Source of the DNA: VXYK01 sp965214565
GTDB taxonomy: Bacteria > Actinomycetota > Acidimicrobiia > Acidimicrobiales > Aldehydirespiratoraceae
Assembly: GCA_965214565.1 (NCBI GenBank)
Contig: OZ243951.1
Span: forward strand, 1,798,001 to 1,862,000
Length of the DNA: 64,000 nucleotides
Direction: 5' to 3'
Made by a program: the position numbers and the translations under genes. This document shows positions 1-7,735 of this stretch, in pieces. Under the pieces are notes generated by a model. The model saw only the letters and a list, made by a program, of their open reading frames with translations. It was not told the DNA's origin and made no database searches. Every line of letters begins with the position of its first letter. The first letter of the stretch is position 1.

Positions 1-158
1 AGTTCGTTGCGTACCTCGCGCAGAAACTGGATGAAACCGGTTCGTTCCTGAGGGGGGCCGGAGCTTGGTTGTCTGCGCCGCGCGCGAATCGGCTCGCCAT
101 CGGCATCAACCTCACCTTGCTTCTGCAACATGCGTTTTTGCTGTCGGTTCATCGACAT
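1..158 (-). CDS. secE: Preprotein translocase subunit SecE, 5' part (cut by window edge)
   Basis: SecE is the small essential membrane subunit of the SecYEG translocon. The first 52 codons are visible. They give a basic, polar N-terminal extension (MSMNRQQKRM...) followed by ERTGFIQFLREVRNE, the conserved amphipathic stretch that precedes the SecE membrane helix. The gene runs off the left edge before that helix. I chose the ATG at 158 because GAGG lies about 9 nt upstream; an in-frame ATG at 152 is the alternative. The tRNA-Trp gene just upstream on the same strand is the usual actinobacterial neighbour of secE-nusG, which supports the call. Confidence 0.85.
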   Translation of the reverse strand, partial: MSMNRQQKRMLQKQGEVDADGEPIRARRRQPSSGPPQERTGFIQFLREVRNE

Positions 159-210
159 GAACGGATTCCTCGGATCTCGACGACGCCGCCGGAACGGCGA
201 CTGTGCCACG

Positions 211-283
211 CAGGGGCGGCAGGACTCGAACCTGCAACCGCCGGTTTTGGAGACCGGTGCTCTACCAATTGAGCCACGCCCCT
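211..283 (-). tRNA. tRNA-Trp (CCA anticodon)
   Basis: Read on the minus strand this is a full cloverleaf of 73 nt. The acceptor arms AGGGGCG and CGCCCCT pair perfectly, the anticodon loop CTCCAAA gives anticodon CCA, and the T-arm contains GGTTCGAGTCC. The discriminator base is G. No CCA is encoded. It lies 52 nt upstream of secE, the usual actinobacterial arrangement. Confidence 0.95.
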
Positions 284-342
284 GAGAACGCGCACCAAGG
301 CTAGCACCGCCTTGTCGAATTCGGCCCCTGGATTGTCGGCTC

Positions 343-708
343 TCAGCTTGCCAGCCGGACCCAGCGCCGTTGACGCGTGGCCAGCGCAATCATGCCCGCG
401 GCAGCCGCGATACCTCCGATAGTGGCGGCGGTACGGGTTGGGAACCTATGTGTCGGCCCGTTGTCGATCTGGTCGAGCAGAGCAGAAATCTCATATTCGA
501 GTGTGGGATCGGAATGAACGGGCGTTGTGGCCAAATTTCGCATCATGCGACGCAGGCGTCTGTAGCTTGCCAACTCCGCTTGGCAACGAAGGCACTCAGA
601 TACGTGAATGCGAGTTGGCAACGAGAGCAGAGACTCGTCTGTAGACACCAGTTCGTCGACGAGGTCCCGACAAGCGAGGCCTGTTGGCAGAATTTCCTCA
701 GATGGCAT
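343..708 (-). CDS. Putative anti-sigma factor (zinc-finger type, single membrane segment)
   Basis: A 121-residue protein whose start overlaps the end of the ECF sigma gene by 11 nt, so the two are probably translationally coupled. Around residues 34-43 it has HVSECLRCQAEL, an H-x3-C-x2-C arrangement typical of zinc-binding anti-sigma domains. Near residues 93-110 lies one hydrophobic Gly/Ala-rich segment that could span the membrane, followed by a basic tail. By family analogy it would hold the adjacent sigma factor inactive until a signal releases it; the signal cannot be read from sequence. The call rests on the zinc motif and on gene position, not on close recognition of a subfamily. Confidence 0.7.
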   Translation of the reverse strand: MPSEEILPTGLACRDLVDELVSTDESLLSLPTRIHVSECLRCQAELASYRRLRRMMRNLATTPVHSDPTLEYEISALLDQIDNGPTHRFPTRTAATIGGIAAAAGMIALATRQRRWVRLAS

Positions 709-1354
709 GGAGTTCCGCTCCCCGGTTCGGGAACAACTGTTCGCGAAGCCGTTGGCGCGCGCGATGAAGACGAACTTTCGACGAGCTCACCGAGATGCCG
801 AGTTCCTCCGCTATCGCTTCGTGAGGCAGGCCATAAACGTCGCGCAAAACGACCACAGCGCGGAGGCGATCCGGGAGGTCCGCAACCGCGGCCTCCAGTT
901 CGTCTCGCAGAGCTAGGAAATCACCTCGCAGGGCGGGGTCGTTGTCGGGTCTGGTCTCGGCAAGGAGCGCTTCGTCGGGGAGTTCGTCGTGGCGATGCCG
1001 CCGTTTCTTGGTGCTGTGCGTCGAGGCGCAGTTGGCAACGATTCGATACAGCCAGGTACTGAAGCGGGCGTCGCCGCGAAAGCGGGCGAGCCCCTTGTAT
1101 GCCCGAAGGTAAGCATCTTGAACCACGTCTCGTGCGTCCTCCTCGTTGCCGGTCAGTCGTATTGCCAACCCAAATGCATCGCCATGGGTGAGGCGCACCA
1201 ACTCGTCGAAGGCCTGACGTTCGCCGGACTTCGCTCGAGCCACGAGTTCGTCCGTCTCGTTGGTGCGATTATTGGACTTCGCAGGTTGCGCCGGGTTACG
1301 TGACGGATCCGTGACAATTCGTAACTTCGATGAACGCTTGGAATTCGGGCTCAT
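698..1354 (-). CDS. ECF-type RNA polymerase sigma factor
   Basis: A 218-residue sigma-70 of the extracytoplasmic-function type. Region 2 is visible from about residue 45 (FDELVRLTHGDAFGLAIRLT, then DARDVVQDAYLRAYKGL and FSTWLYRIVANCA, the -10-recognising helix). Region 4 follows in the C-terminal third (LPDRLRAVVVLRDVYGLPHE, then an HTH, GISVSSSKVRLHRARQRL). The first 40 residues are a poorly conserved polar extension. A purine-rich GGGGGG stretch precedes the ATG. It sits directly downstream of tRNA-Met on the same strand and overlaps the anti-sigma gene, so sigma and anti-sigma form one operon. Confidence 0.92.
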   Translation of the reverse strand: MSPNSKRSSKLRIVTDPSRNPAQPAKSNNRTNETDELVARAKSGERQAFDELVRLTHGDAFGLAIRLTGNEEDARDVVQDAYLRAYKGLARFRGDARFSTWLYRIVANCASTHSTKKRRHRHDELPDEALLAETRPDNDPALRGDFLALRDELEAAVADLPDRLRAVVVLRDVYGLPHEAIAEELGISVSSSKVRLHRARQRLREQLFPNRGAELHAI

Positions 1355-1375
1355 GGTCGCCCCCCGTGGTGCTTG

Positions 1376-1449
1376 TAGCGACGGACAGATTCGAACTGTC
1401 GACCTCTCGATTATGAGTCGAGCGCTCTCACCTACTGAGCTACGTCGCC
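1376..1449 (-). tRNA. tRNA-Met (CAT anticodon)
   Basis: Minus-strand cloverleaf of 74 nt. The acceptor arms GGCGACG and CGTCGCT pair, with a G-U at the first position. The anticodon stem CTCGA/TCGAG encloses loop CTCATAA, giving anticodon CAT. The T-arm is AGTTCGAATCT and the discriminator is A. The fully paired first position (G-U) fits elongator Met rather than initiator, which usually has a 1-72 mismatch. CCA is not encoded. Confidence 0.92.
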
Positions 1450-1472
1450 CCGAAGCGGCATGGCGCTTCGTG

Positions 1473-1545
1473 AGCTCCCTGTCAGAATCGAACTGACGAC
1501 CTTCTCCTTACCATGGAGACGCTCTACCGACTGAGCTAAGGGAGC
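1473..1545 (-). tRNA. tRNA-Thr (GGT anticodon)
   Basis: Minus-strand cloverleaf of 73 nt with perfect acceptor arms GCTCCCT and AGGGAGC. The D-arm is AGCTCAGTCGGTAGAGC and the anticodon loop gives GGT. The T-arm contains CAGTTCGATTCTG. The discriminator is T. It lies 23 nt upstream of tRNA-Met, and the Thr-Met pair is typical of the region ahead of secE-nusG in actinobacteria. Confidence 0.93.
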
Positions 1546-1657
1546 CTGCAACCCGCGAAGCGTGAAGCGTTGGCAATGATGCCACGGTAGTGGTCCCGCT
1601 CCAACTTGTTTCCGTCATAGTATTCCCACCGCTTCGGACCTCGCCCCGAGTTTCACT

Positions 1658-2869
1658 GTGCCAATGGACATTCCACCACCCGAGCCCCAGACTGCGAACC
1701 TACGGCTTGGGCGTCGCGCCTTGTTGGTGAGTTTCGCCCTCTACGTGACCCTGGGGTTGCCCGACGGTGTGTTCGGGACTGTCTGGCCAAGCCTGCGTGA
1801 CGATTTCGGGCGGGCCGACAGCAGCTTCGGCCTGCTGATCGCGTGCTCAGCGGTGGGTTACACGTGTTCCAGTATCGGGGCTGGTCACCTGACTCAGCGC
1901 TACGGCAGCGGTGTTGTTTTTAGGAATGCGTCCTTCGCTGCTGTTTTCGGGTTGGGATTGCTCTCGGTAGCCCCCACCTGGTGGACTGCGATGATCGGCA
2001 TTCTGATTCTGGGGGCGGGATGGGGGCTGTGCGATGCTTCGGTGAATGCCTGGGTGGCACTGACCCAAGGACCCCGCGAGATGGGGTTGCTGCACGCCGC
2101 GTACGGCGTGGGAGCGCTTCTCGGGCCTTTGCTGGCCGCTCCGTTCATTGCCGGCGGCGACCTTTGGAGAGGCCCCTTCATGGTGATTTGCGGAATCGGG
2201 GTGGTGTTGGTCGGGGTGATTGCCACTGCTCGTGAGGGTTTTGACACTGCGCCGGTATCCGGCGAGGTTGCGGGCTCGCCGGCCCCAGCGCGCGGGTCGC
2301 GAAAGTTGCTGGGGCTGCTGATCGTCTGGTTCTCGATCTACGTCGGGATTGAAGTCACGGTGGGTCTATGGAGCTTCACCTTAATGACCGAGAGCCGCGA
2401 TTACAGCGACGTGAAGGCGGCGGCGTTGGTGACGGGGTTCTGGTGCGGATTGACGCTCGGACGGTTCCTGCTCGCAGGCTTTGGTGATCGTTTTTCTCCG
2501 GAGCGAGTCCTTGCCTCCACGATTGGTATCACCGCTCTCGGCGTGGCTTTCTTCTGGGCCGACCCTGCTGGTGTCGGCGCTTACGCTCTGCCCTGTATCG
2601 GGCTCTCGCTAGCGTCAATGTTCCCCTTGGTAATGGGGCGTACGGCGGTCTATCTGGGTGAGGCACGAGCCGCGCGAGCGGTCGGCTACCAGATTGCCGC
2701 CTCCTCTGTGGGGTTCGTGATTCTGCCTGCTTTTGTGGGGGTACTGGCCGACTACCACGGCGTCGGAGTGGCTCCTCTTGTTGCCTTCACCGCTACCTGC
2801 GTGCTTGCTCTGCTGTGGCTTCTCATCCAGATTCAGTTGACTCGCTCAACTCATCGGGAATCCGTTTGA
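1658..2869 (+). CDS. Major facilitator superfamily transporter
   Basis: A 403-residue protein made almost entirely of hydrophobic helices, consistent with 12 membrane segments and the usual MFS length. The early stretch LPDGVFGTVWPSLRDDFG and the following GLLIACSAVGYTCSS resemble sugar- or drug-type MFS proteins of the FucP/YbjJ kind. The start is GTG at 1658 or ATG at 1664. It is the only plus-strand gene beside the minus-strand mycofactocin locus, and its last 19 nt overlap the 3' end of mftF on the opposite strand. The substrate is unknown; a link to mycofactocin or alcohol metabolism is only suggested by position. Confidence 0.85.
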   Translation: MPMDIPPPEPQTANLRLGRRALLVSFALYVTLGLPDGVFGTVWPSLRDDFGRADSSFGLLIACSAVGYTCSSIGAGHLTQRYGSGVVFRNASFAAVFGLGLLSVAPTWWTAMIGILILGAGWGLCDASVNAWVALTQGPREMGLLHAAYGVGALLGPLLAAPFIAGGDLWRGPFMVICGIGVVLVGVIATAREGFDTAPVSGEVAGSPAPARGSRKLLGLLIVWFSIYVGIEVTVGLWSFTLMTESRDYSDVKAAALVTGFWCGLTLGRFLLAGFGDRFSPERVLASTIGITALGVAFFWADPAGVGAYALPCIGLSLASMFPLVMGRTAVYLGEARAARAVGYQIAASSVGFVILPAFVGVLADYHGVGVAPLVAFTATCVLALLWLLIQIQLTRSTHRESV

Positions 2870-4284
2870 GTCTCGACGGTTCGTGTGGATCCGCTGGGGA
2901 GATCGGGGGTCAGAGCGGTGAGGTCGCCGGTTTCCAGCACGCCTTTCCAGACGCCTGTTCCGTAGGCGAGGTCGTCGGCGAGTCGCAGCCCGAGTGAACG
3001 AAACAGACCGGCGGGCCGAGATCCGCGGATCCAGTCAAGCAACGACGGGCCGAAGACCGCGGCGACGATCATGGGCCGGGTGCGAGGGCGGAACAGTGCC
3101 AGCAGAGCTGCCAGCGGCCACCACACTCGTGCCACCGCACGAGCGATCCCATAACCGGCGTGCAGGTGCCCGATCCCGGCTATGCGAGCGGTGATCGCAA
3201 GTGAGTCCGGTAATGAATCGAGTTTGCGTTTCAGCGCTGTGGCAGAACCGACCGCAACGCCGAGTCCGACGATCGGATGTCCGGCCGCCAATGCCGTCCA
3301 GGCTGCAGCGCTCCAGCCAGAACAACGCGCGGGTGCTACGCGGGAGCCGTGCCGGGTTCCGAGCGCAGCGGCAGAGGCGCCGTATTGTTGCCGCTGACTG
3401 AGAAGCGTCGGCCAAGTTCGGCGTGGACTGTGTTCGACGTCGACCGAAGGGTCGTAGCGAACGGTGCCGCCGCGGTCGACGAGGCGCCAGATCAGATCGA
3501 CGTCTTCGCCGGTTCGCATCGCTGCGTCGAACCCGCCGATCTCGGTGACGGCATCGACCCGGGCGACCAATGCCGCGGCCGGAACGTAAGAGACCGGGTT
3601 CTTGGGGGCGACCAACGCACGATTGTCACCAAGGTCGAGGGGTGAATGGTGTGCCTCGTAGCGTTCGAGGCCGCTGTCGCCGGGTCGGGACCGAACACGT
3701 GGTGCGACTGCCGCCACTCGCTGATCCTCGAAGTGTCCGACGAGGTGGTTGAGCCAGCCCGGCCACGCTTCCACATCGGTGTCGACGAAGGCCACCAGCG
3801 ATGTTGTCACCTGCCCGAGACCCGTGTTGCGTGCTGCTGCTGGACCTTGGTTGGTGTCGTGGCGGATCAACTGTGCGCCGTGCCGTTCGCAGGTGGCTGC
3901 GATCTCCGCGGAGTTCCGGGAGGCATCGTCTACTACAACTACGGGCAGATCACCGAGAGAAGCGAGGCAACAGGCGAGACCGTCTGCGTCGTGGTAGGCG
4001 GGGATCACCACCGTTGTGTCAGGATCGCGGATCGGATCAACGACGGGATGCACGAATGCGGCGTCGAGCAGGCGACGGGCCAATGTGCGGGCAGGGCCGT
4101 CATCGGCGAGCGGCGATCCGTCCAGCCACCCCGCGAAGATCTCGGCACCGGCATCGGACAGCCTGATGATGCGCAGAGGCGCGCCTCCGATGAGCAGGCG
4201 TCCGCCGTCGCGGCGGTCCAGTGCGGTGTCTGCAACCAATCGAATCCCCACCGGAGGCAGCGATTCATCGGTCCGTGATTCCAT
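2851..4284 (-). CDS. mftF: Mycofactocin glycosyltransferase MftF
   Basis: Family-2 glycosyltransferase of 477 residues, the size of MftF, which adds glucose units to mycofactocin precursors. The first 80 or so residues form the extra N-terminal domain seen in this family. The GT-A fold starts near residue 88 with TTVVIPAYHDADGL, then VVVVDDAS, the DxD-like FVDTDVEAWPGW, and the acceptor-side GEDVDLIWRL. The C-terminal third is hydrophobic (WWPLAALLALF and neighbours) and may sit on the membrane. It is the last gene of the minus-strand locus that begins with mftA 10 kb upstream, and is separated from the core by client enzymes. Its 3' end overlaps the convergent MFS gene. Confidence 0.88.
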   Translation of the reverse strand: MESRTDESLPPVGIRLVADTALDRRDGGRLLIGGAPLRIIRLSDAGAEIFAGWLDGSPLADDGPARTLARRLLDAAFVHPVVDPIRDPDTTVVIPAYHDADGLACCLASLGDLPVVVVDDASRNSAEIAATCERHGAQLIRHDTNQGPAAARNTGLGQVTTSLVAFVDTDVEAWPGWLNHLVGHFEDQRVAAVAPRVRSRPGDSGLERYEAHHSPLDLGDNRALVAPKNPVSYVPAAALVARVDAVTEIGGFDAAMRTGEDVDLIWRLVDRGGTVRYDPSVDVEHSPRRTWPTLLSQRQQYGASAAALGTRHGSRVAPARCSGWSAAAWTALAAGHPIVGLGVAVGSATALKRKLDSLPDSLAITARIAGIGHLHAGYGIARAVARVWWPLAALLALFRPRTRPMIVAAVFGPSLLDWIRGSRPAGLFRSLGLRLADDLAYGTGVWKGVLETGDLTALTPDLPSGSTRTVETQTDSR

Positions 4285-4306
4285 ATCGGCACGGTAGTGC
4301 CGATTG

Positions 4307-4474
4307 CTATACCGAGATCACCTCAAGCTCGTCGATAGACGGAAACTCGTGATCCTGGGTGGCGATGGCCACTCCGAGCGTCATTGCGGTGGCGGCGATC
4401 CACGAGTCGTTGACTCCCATCCTGAGTCGGCGGTCGCGCAGCATCAGACAAAGCCCGGTCCTTGTTGCCGCCAC
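4307..4474 (-). pseudogene. PIN-domain (VapC-like) toxin remnant, C-terminal part only
   Basis: A 55-codon reading frame between the VWA gene and mftF. It encodes RLRMGVNDSWIAATAM followed by GVAIATQDHEFPSIDELEV, which is the C-terminal half of a PIN nuclease (the NDSWIAATA segment carries a conserved acidic residue, and TQD the last one). The N-terminal half with the first catalytic Asp (LDTN-like) is missing, and the frame upstream runs into the stop of the VWA gene. I take it as a decayed toxin gene trapped in the operon. The GTG at 4474 is only a nominal start; translation is doubtful. Confidence 0.6.
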
Positions 4475-4486
4475 CTGCTCGTCTAG

Positions 4487-5503
4487 TCAGCCCAAGACTT
4501 TGCTGACAGCGGCGGGTATGGCGGCGGGTCCGTCGATGACGGCAAAGCGAGCGCCGGCCTTGGCTGCGAACTCCTTTGCGTCGTCGGCGTCGTCGGCGGG
4601 GGCTATCACCGCCAACTCATCGAGTCGCCGAGCAGCACCGACAGGATCAGCGCCGGTCGTCGCTCGACAGTCCGACAACAGGATCACGATCCGGCGTTTG
4701 GCCCGTGAACGGTCAAGTTGTTCGGCCGCAGCCCGCAGAGCGCCGGCCAGATCGGTTGTACCCCGGCCTCTGAGTCGCAGCAGGGAGTTGACCACCCGCG
4801 GAGCGGTCTTGGCGTCCTGCTGGGATTTCAGCACCAGGATTCGGTCGGCGAAGACCAGTGCCGACCAGTCGTTGGGCACCCGGAAAGAACATGCCGCCGC
4901 GGCCACGGCCGCGGTGGCCAGACGTTGTCCGCTCATCGAACCGCTGCGGTCCACGACCAGAGCGAGGGCGGTCATCGGTCTGGTCCAGTGCCTGACCCGC
5001 AGGTCTGCCATGTCGGCGCCTACGCCACTGGCTTCGGCGTTGACAAGAGCGTCTATCGAGCGGTCGATGTCGAGGTCGCCCTCGAAGCGGTCAGCGGGAG
5101 AGGAGACCAGTCGCCCGACGCCGCGAGACCCCACCGGGCCTCCGCGGGCAACATCGAGCACCAGGCGGCCGGCGATGCGTGCGGCGAGAGCCGCCAGGCG
5201 ACGATCAGTGGCCGATGACATCTCCGTCAACAGCGTCAAGGCCGCGTCGATGTCGTCGTCGATGAGTTCCGCGAGCGCGTCGGTGTTGATCTCACCGACC
5301 TCCCCGCTGATGTCATCAAAGCGGTGGTGGCGGCTCAGTTGGCCACGTGGGATAGTTCGCCTGTTCTCCTCAGCCAGGGCATCGTCGACATCGCTGCCCT
5401 CGAGGGTGAGGGCCGTGCCGTGGTCGCCCCCTATGGGGCTGGGGCTTTTCCCGGGTCGTCGGTTGCGCTGGTCGACTGTTCGGCGTCGATGACAAGCTCC
5501 CAT
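4487..5503 (-). CDS. VWA-domain protein (CoxE/MoxR-partner type)
   Basis: A 338-residue protein with a von Willebrand factor A domain from about residue 177. The metal-site motif DRSGSMSG (near 185) and downstream RGRGTTDLAGALRAA and RIVILLSDC are typical of magnesium-chelatase- and CoxE-like VWA proteins that work with MoxR AAA+ ATPases. The N-terminal half is acidic and helical. The only in-frame ATG (5503) lies 73 nt inside the MoxR gene; the overlap is longer than usual, so a rarer start further in is possible. With the MoxR gene it forms a pair that in other systems inserts metals into, or remodels, partner enzymes; here the likely partners are the neighbouring dehydrogenases or the oxygenase (inference). 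Confidence 0.78.
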   Translation of the reverse strand: MGACHRRRTVDQRNRRPGKSPSPIGGDHGTALTLEGSDVDDALAEENRRTIPRGQLSRHHRFDDISGEVGEINTDALAELIDDDIDAALTLLTEMSSATDRRLAALAARIAGRLVLDVARGGPVGSRGVGRLVSSPADRFEGDLDIDRSIDALVNAEASGVGADMADLRVRHWTRPMTALALVVDRSGSMSGQRLATAAVAAAACSFRVPNDWSALVFADRILVLKSQQDAKTAPRVVNSLLRLRGRGTTDLAGALRAAAEQLDRSRAKRRIVILLSDCRATTGADPVGAARRLDELAVIAPADDADDAKEFAAKAGARFAVIDGPAAIPAAVSKVLG

Positions 5504-6351
5504 AGCTCGGTCACGACGTCTTCGGGAGTGCGGTCGGTGCCCTCATGAAGGCGAATCCGTCCAGAGACGGCGACTAGAGCGGCGTCGAGGCCGATCGCAG
5601 GATCATCGATTTCAGCTGATCGGATCCGCGCGAGACGGGCTGCCACCTCGACGAGGTCGATCGCCCCGCGGACCGAGGAACCGATACGCAGATCGGGATG
5701 TCTGCGGGTGGCTCGAGCGACAGCCACCGCTCGGTGCAGCAGGGTTTCTCCCGCTTCGGTCGGCTCTAATGGCTCAACCCTTAGGCAGACGATCTCGCGC
5801 TCTTCCTCGAAGGACTGGTAGTCCAGCGAGATTCGAGACATGCGGTCGTAGATCGCGCCCGACACCCGGGCCGTCCCGATGTTGTCGAACGGGTTCATTG
5901 CAGCGACCAGCCGGAACCCTTCGCCTGCCTGAACCCGACCGAGGCGCGGCGGGGTGAACTCCCTCTCAGACATGACCGTGATCAGGAGGTTGATGGTCTC
6001 CTCCGGCACGCGGTTCAGTTCCTCCACATAGAGCAACGAACCGGTCCGGAGAGCCTCCAGGAGCGGTCCGTCGATGAAGACCTCGGGTGTGTAACCCTCC
6101 GCCATCACCCGTGACGGGTCGAACTGTCCCGCCAGGCGTGCAGGGGTCAGCTCGGCGTTGCCCTCGACGAACACCAAGCCGGTGCTGGAAGTGGCAGCGA
6201 CAGCGCGCAGAATCGTGGATTTCCCCGTGCCTGGCGGACCCTCGAACAACACATGACGGCGTGCTTGCAGTGCTGCGGTAAGCAACTCGAGTTCTCGGCT
6301 GCGCCCGACGATCGCCGAACGCAATCCGTCGAGCATGCTGTTTGATTCCAT
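5431..6351 (-). CDS. MoxR-family AAA+ ATPase
   Basis: A 306-residue AAA+ protein. Walker A is GPPGTGKST at residues 38-46. Walker B is in LLYVEELNRVPE near residue 105, followed by sensor 1 in FRLVAAMNPFDN and an arginine-finger region (YDRMSRISLDYQ). The length and the start, with SAIVGRSRELELL just before Walker A, fit the MoxR group related to magnesium-chelatase subunit ChlI. MoxR proteins act as chaperones with VWA partners, and the VWA gene follows directly with overlapping ends. Start ATG at 6351; an ATG at 6336 is the alternative. It lies 42 nt downstream of the second alcohol dehydrogenase gene on the same strand. Confidence 0.88.
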   Translation of the reverse strand: MESNSMLDGLRSAIVGRSRELELLTAALQARRHVLFEGPPGTGKSTILRAVAATSSTGLVFVEGNAELTPARLAGQFDPSRVMAEGYTPEVFIDGPLLEALRTGSLLYVEELNRVPEETINLLITVMSEREFTPPRLGRVQAGEGFRLVAAMNPFDNIGTARVSGAIYDRMSRISLDYQSFEEEREIVCLRVEPLEPTEAGETLLHRAVAVARATRRHPDLRIGSSVRGAIDLVEVAARLARIRSAEIDDPAIGLDAALVAVSGRIRLHEGTDRTPEDVVTELWELVIDAEQSTSATDDPGKAPAP

Positions 6352-6393
6352 CGCGTCCGACGTCCTCTCTGTTGAGCCCTCTGAGACGGTCCT

Positions 6394-7506
6394 TCAGTCG
6401 AAGGTGATGACGCCGCGCACGTTCTTGTTGTCGAGCATGTCCTGGTAACCCTCGTTGACCTGATCGAGCGTGTAGGTGTTGGTGATCATCTCGTCGAGCT
6501 TGATCTGACCGGCCTGATACATCGACAGGATGTGGGGGATCTCCTGGCGCGGCGCGGTAGAGCCGAACAGGCATCCACGGAGCTGCTTGTTCATCATGGC
6601 GAACTCGAACAGGTTGAGCTGCACGTCCATCTGAAAGGCGGGAGCGACAGCGGTGGCGACCACGGTACCGCCCTTGCGGGTGAGGAACTGGGCCGGAGCG
6701 ATCATGTCGCCGGTGAGCACACCAGGGGTCAGTATGACGCTGTCGGCCATGACCCCCAGGGTCAACTGCCCAACGAGCTGGGTTGCCTCCTCCATTGATC
6801 CGGCGCGATGGGTGGCCCCGAACTCCATGGCGCTCTCCTGTTTGAACTCTGAGGGGTCGACCGCCACGACGTTCTTGGCGCCCGCTACGGCAGCCCCTTG
6901 AACCGCGGCGTGTCCCAAGCCGCCGCAGCCCACGATCACGACTGTGTCGCCCGGCGCCACTTCGGCCCGGTTCACCGCCGACCCGTAGCCCGTGGTGACC
7001 CCGCAGCTGACCAGTGCGGCGGGTCCGGCGGGGATGTCGGGGGCGATTTTGATCGCCGAGTCGACGCTCACCACCATGTGCTCAGCGAACGTGCCCAGCT
7101 TCAGGAACGCTGAGAGGTCTTCGCCTGCAGCACTGTGGTGACGGAAGCCTCCCGCCATCATCTCGGGTTCCATCAGGTGCGCGCCGAGGTCGCACAGGTT
7201 CTGCTGGCCCGAGGCACACCATCTGCATTTCCCGCAGGAGGGGATGAACGAGCACGAGATGTGGTCGCCGACTTCGAACCCGGTCACACCCGGCCCTGTT
7301 GCCAGTACCACACCCGCTCCCTCGTGGCCGCCGACGAGGGGGAAGGGGGCCGGCATCGTCCCGTCGTGTGCGTGTTCGTCGGAATGGCACATCCCCGCAG
7401 CGAGGGTCTTGACCAGGATTTCGCCTCCGACCGGATCGTCGAGTTCTATCTCCTCGACGCTCCATGGCGTGTTGGGTTCACGGAGGATTGCGGCCCTTGT
7501 CTTCAT
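6394..7506 (-). CDS. Zn-dependent alcohol dehydrogenase, NDMA/mycofactocin-dependent type (second copy)
   Basis: A 370-residue medium-chain dehydrogenase. Catalytic zinc ligands are in GMCHSDEH and GGHEGAG; the structural-zinc cysteines are in CGKCRWCASGQQNLC. The cofactor site is GCGGLGHAAVQGA. The subfamily with this N-terminus (MKTRAAILREP), ending in YQDMLDNKNVRGVITFD, is known to co-occur with mycofactocin and to hold its nicotinamide cofactor tightly, needing an external acceptor such as NDMA in assays. It is clearly paralogous to the gene at 8847-9986. A 229-nt gap with no gene separates it from the oxygenase upstream. The alcohol substrate cannot be predicted. Confidence 0.9.
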   Translation of the reverse strand: MKTRAAILREPNTPWSVEEIELDDPVGGEILVKTLAAGMCHSDEHAHDGTMPAPFPLVGGHEGAGVVLATGPGVTGFEVGDHISCSFIPSCGKCRWCASGQQNLCDLGAHLMEPEMMAGGFRHHSAAGEDLSAFLKLGTFAEHMVVSVDSAIKIAPDIPAGPAALVSCGVTTGYGSAVNRAEVAPGDTVVIVGCGGLGHAAVQGAAVAGAKNVVAVDPSEFKQESAMEFGATHRAGSMEEATQLVGQLTLGVMADSVILTPGVLTGDMIAPAQFLTRKGGTVVATAVAPAFQMDVQLNLFEFAMMNKQLRGCLFGSTAPRQEIPHILSMYQAGQIKLDEMITNTYTLDQVNEGYQDMLDNKNVRGVITFD

Positions 7507-7735
7507 TGCGGTTCCTTTGGGATGGATTCAACGTCGCTGAACGTAGCAGCCCAACGTCGTAGCAACCCCACCGGCTCTAGCCCTGATCATTCACGAGGCT
7601 TCTGTGGCCGCTCGCAATGCCGCGTTGTGCCACCCTTCTTGAGAGGGGTCTCTCGCACCCGTCGGTAGCGGCTTTGCCGATCGCGGAGCGCTTGAGTTGA
7701 TTCCCAGTTGAGACAGCGGGAGAAACTGCGGTGCC

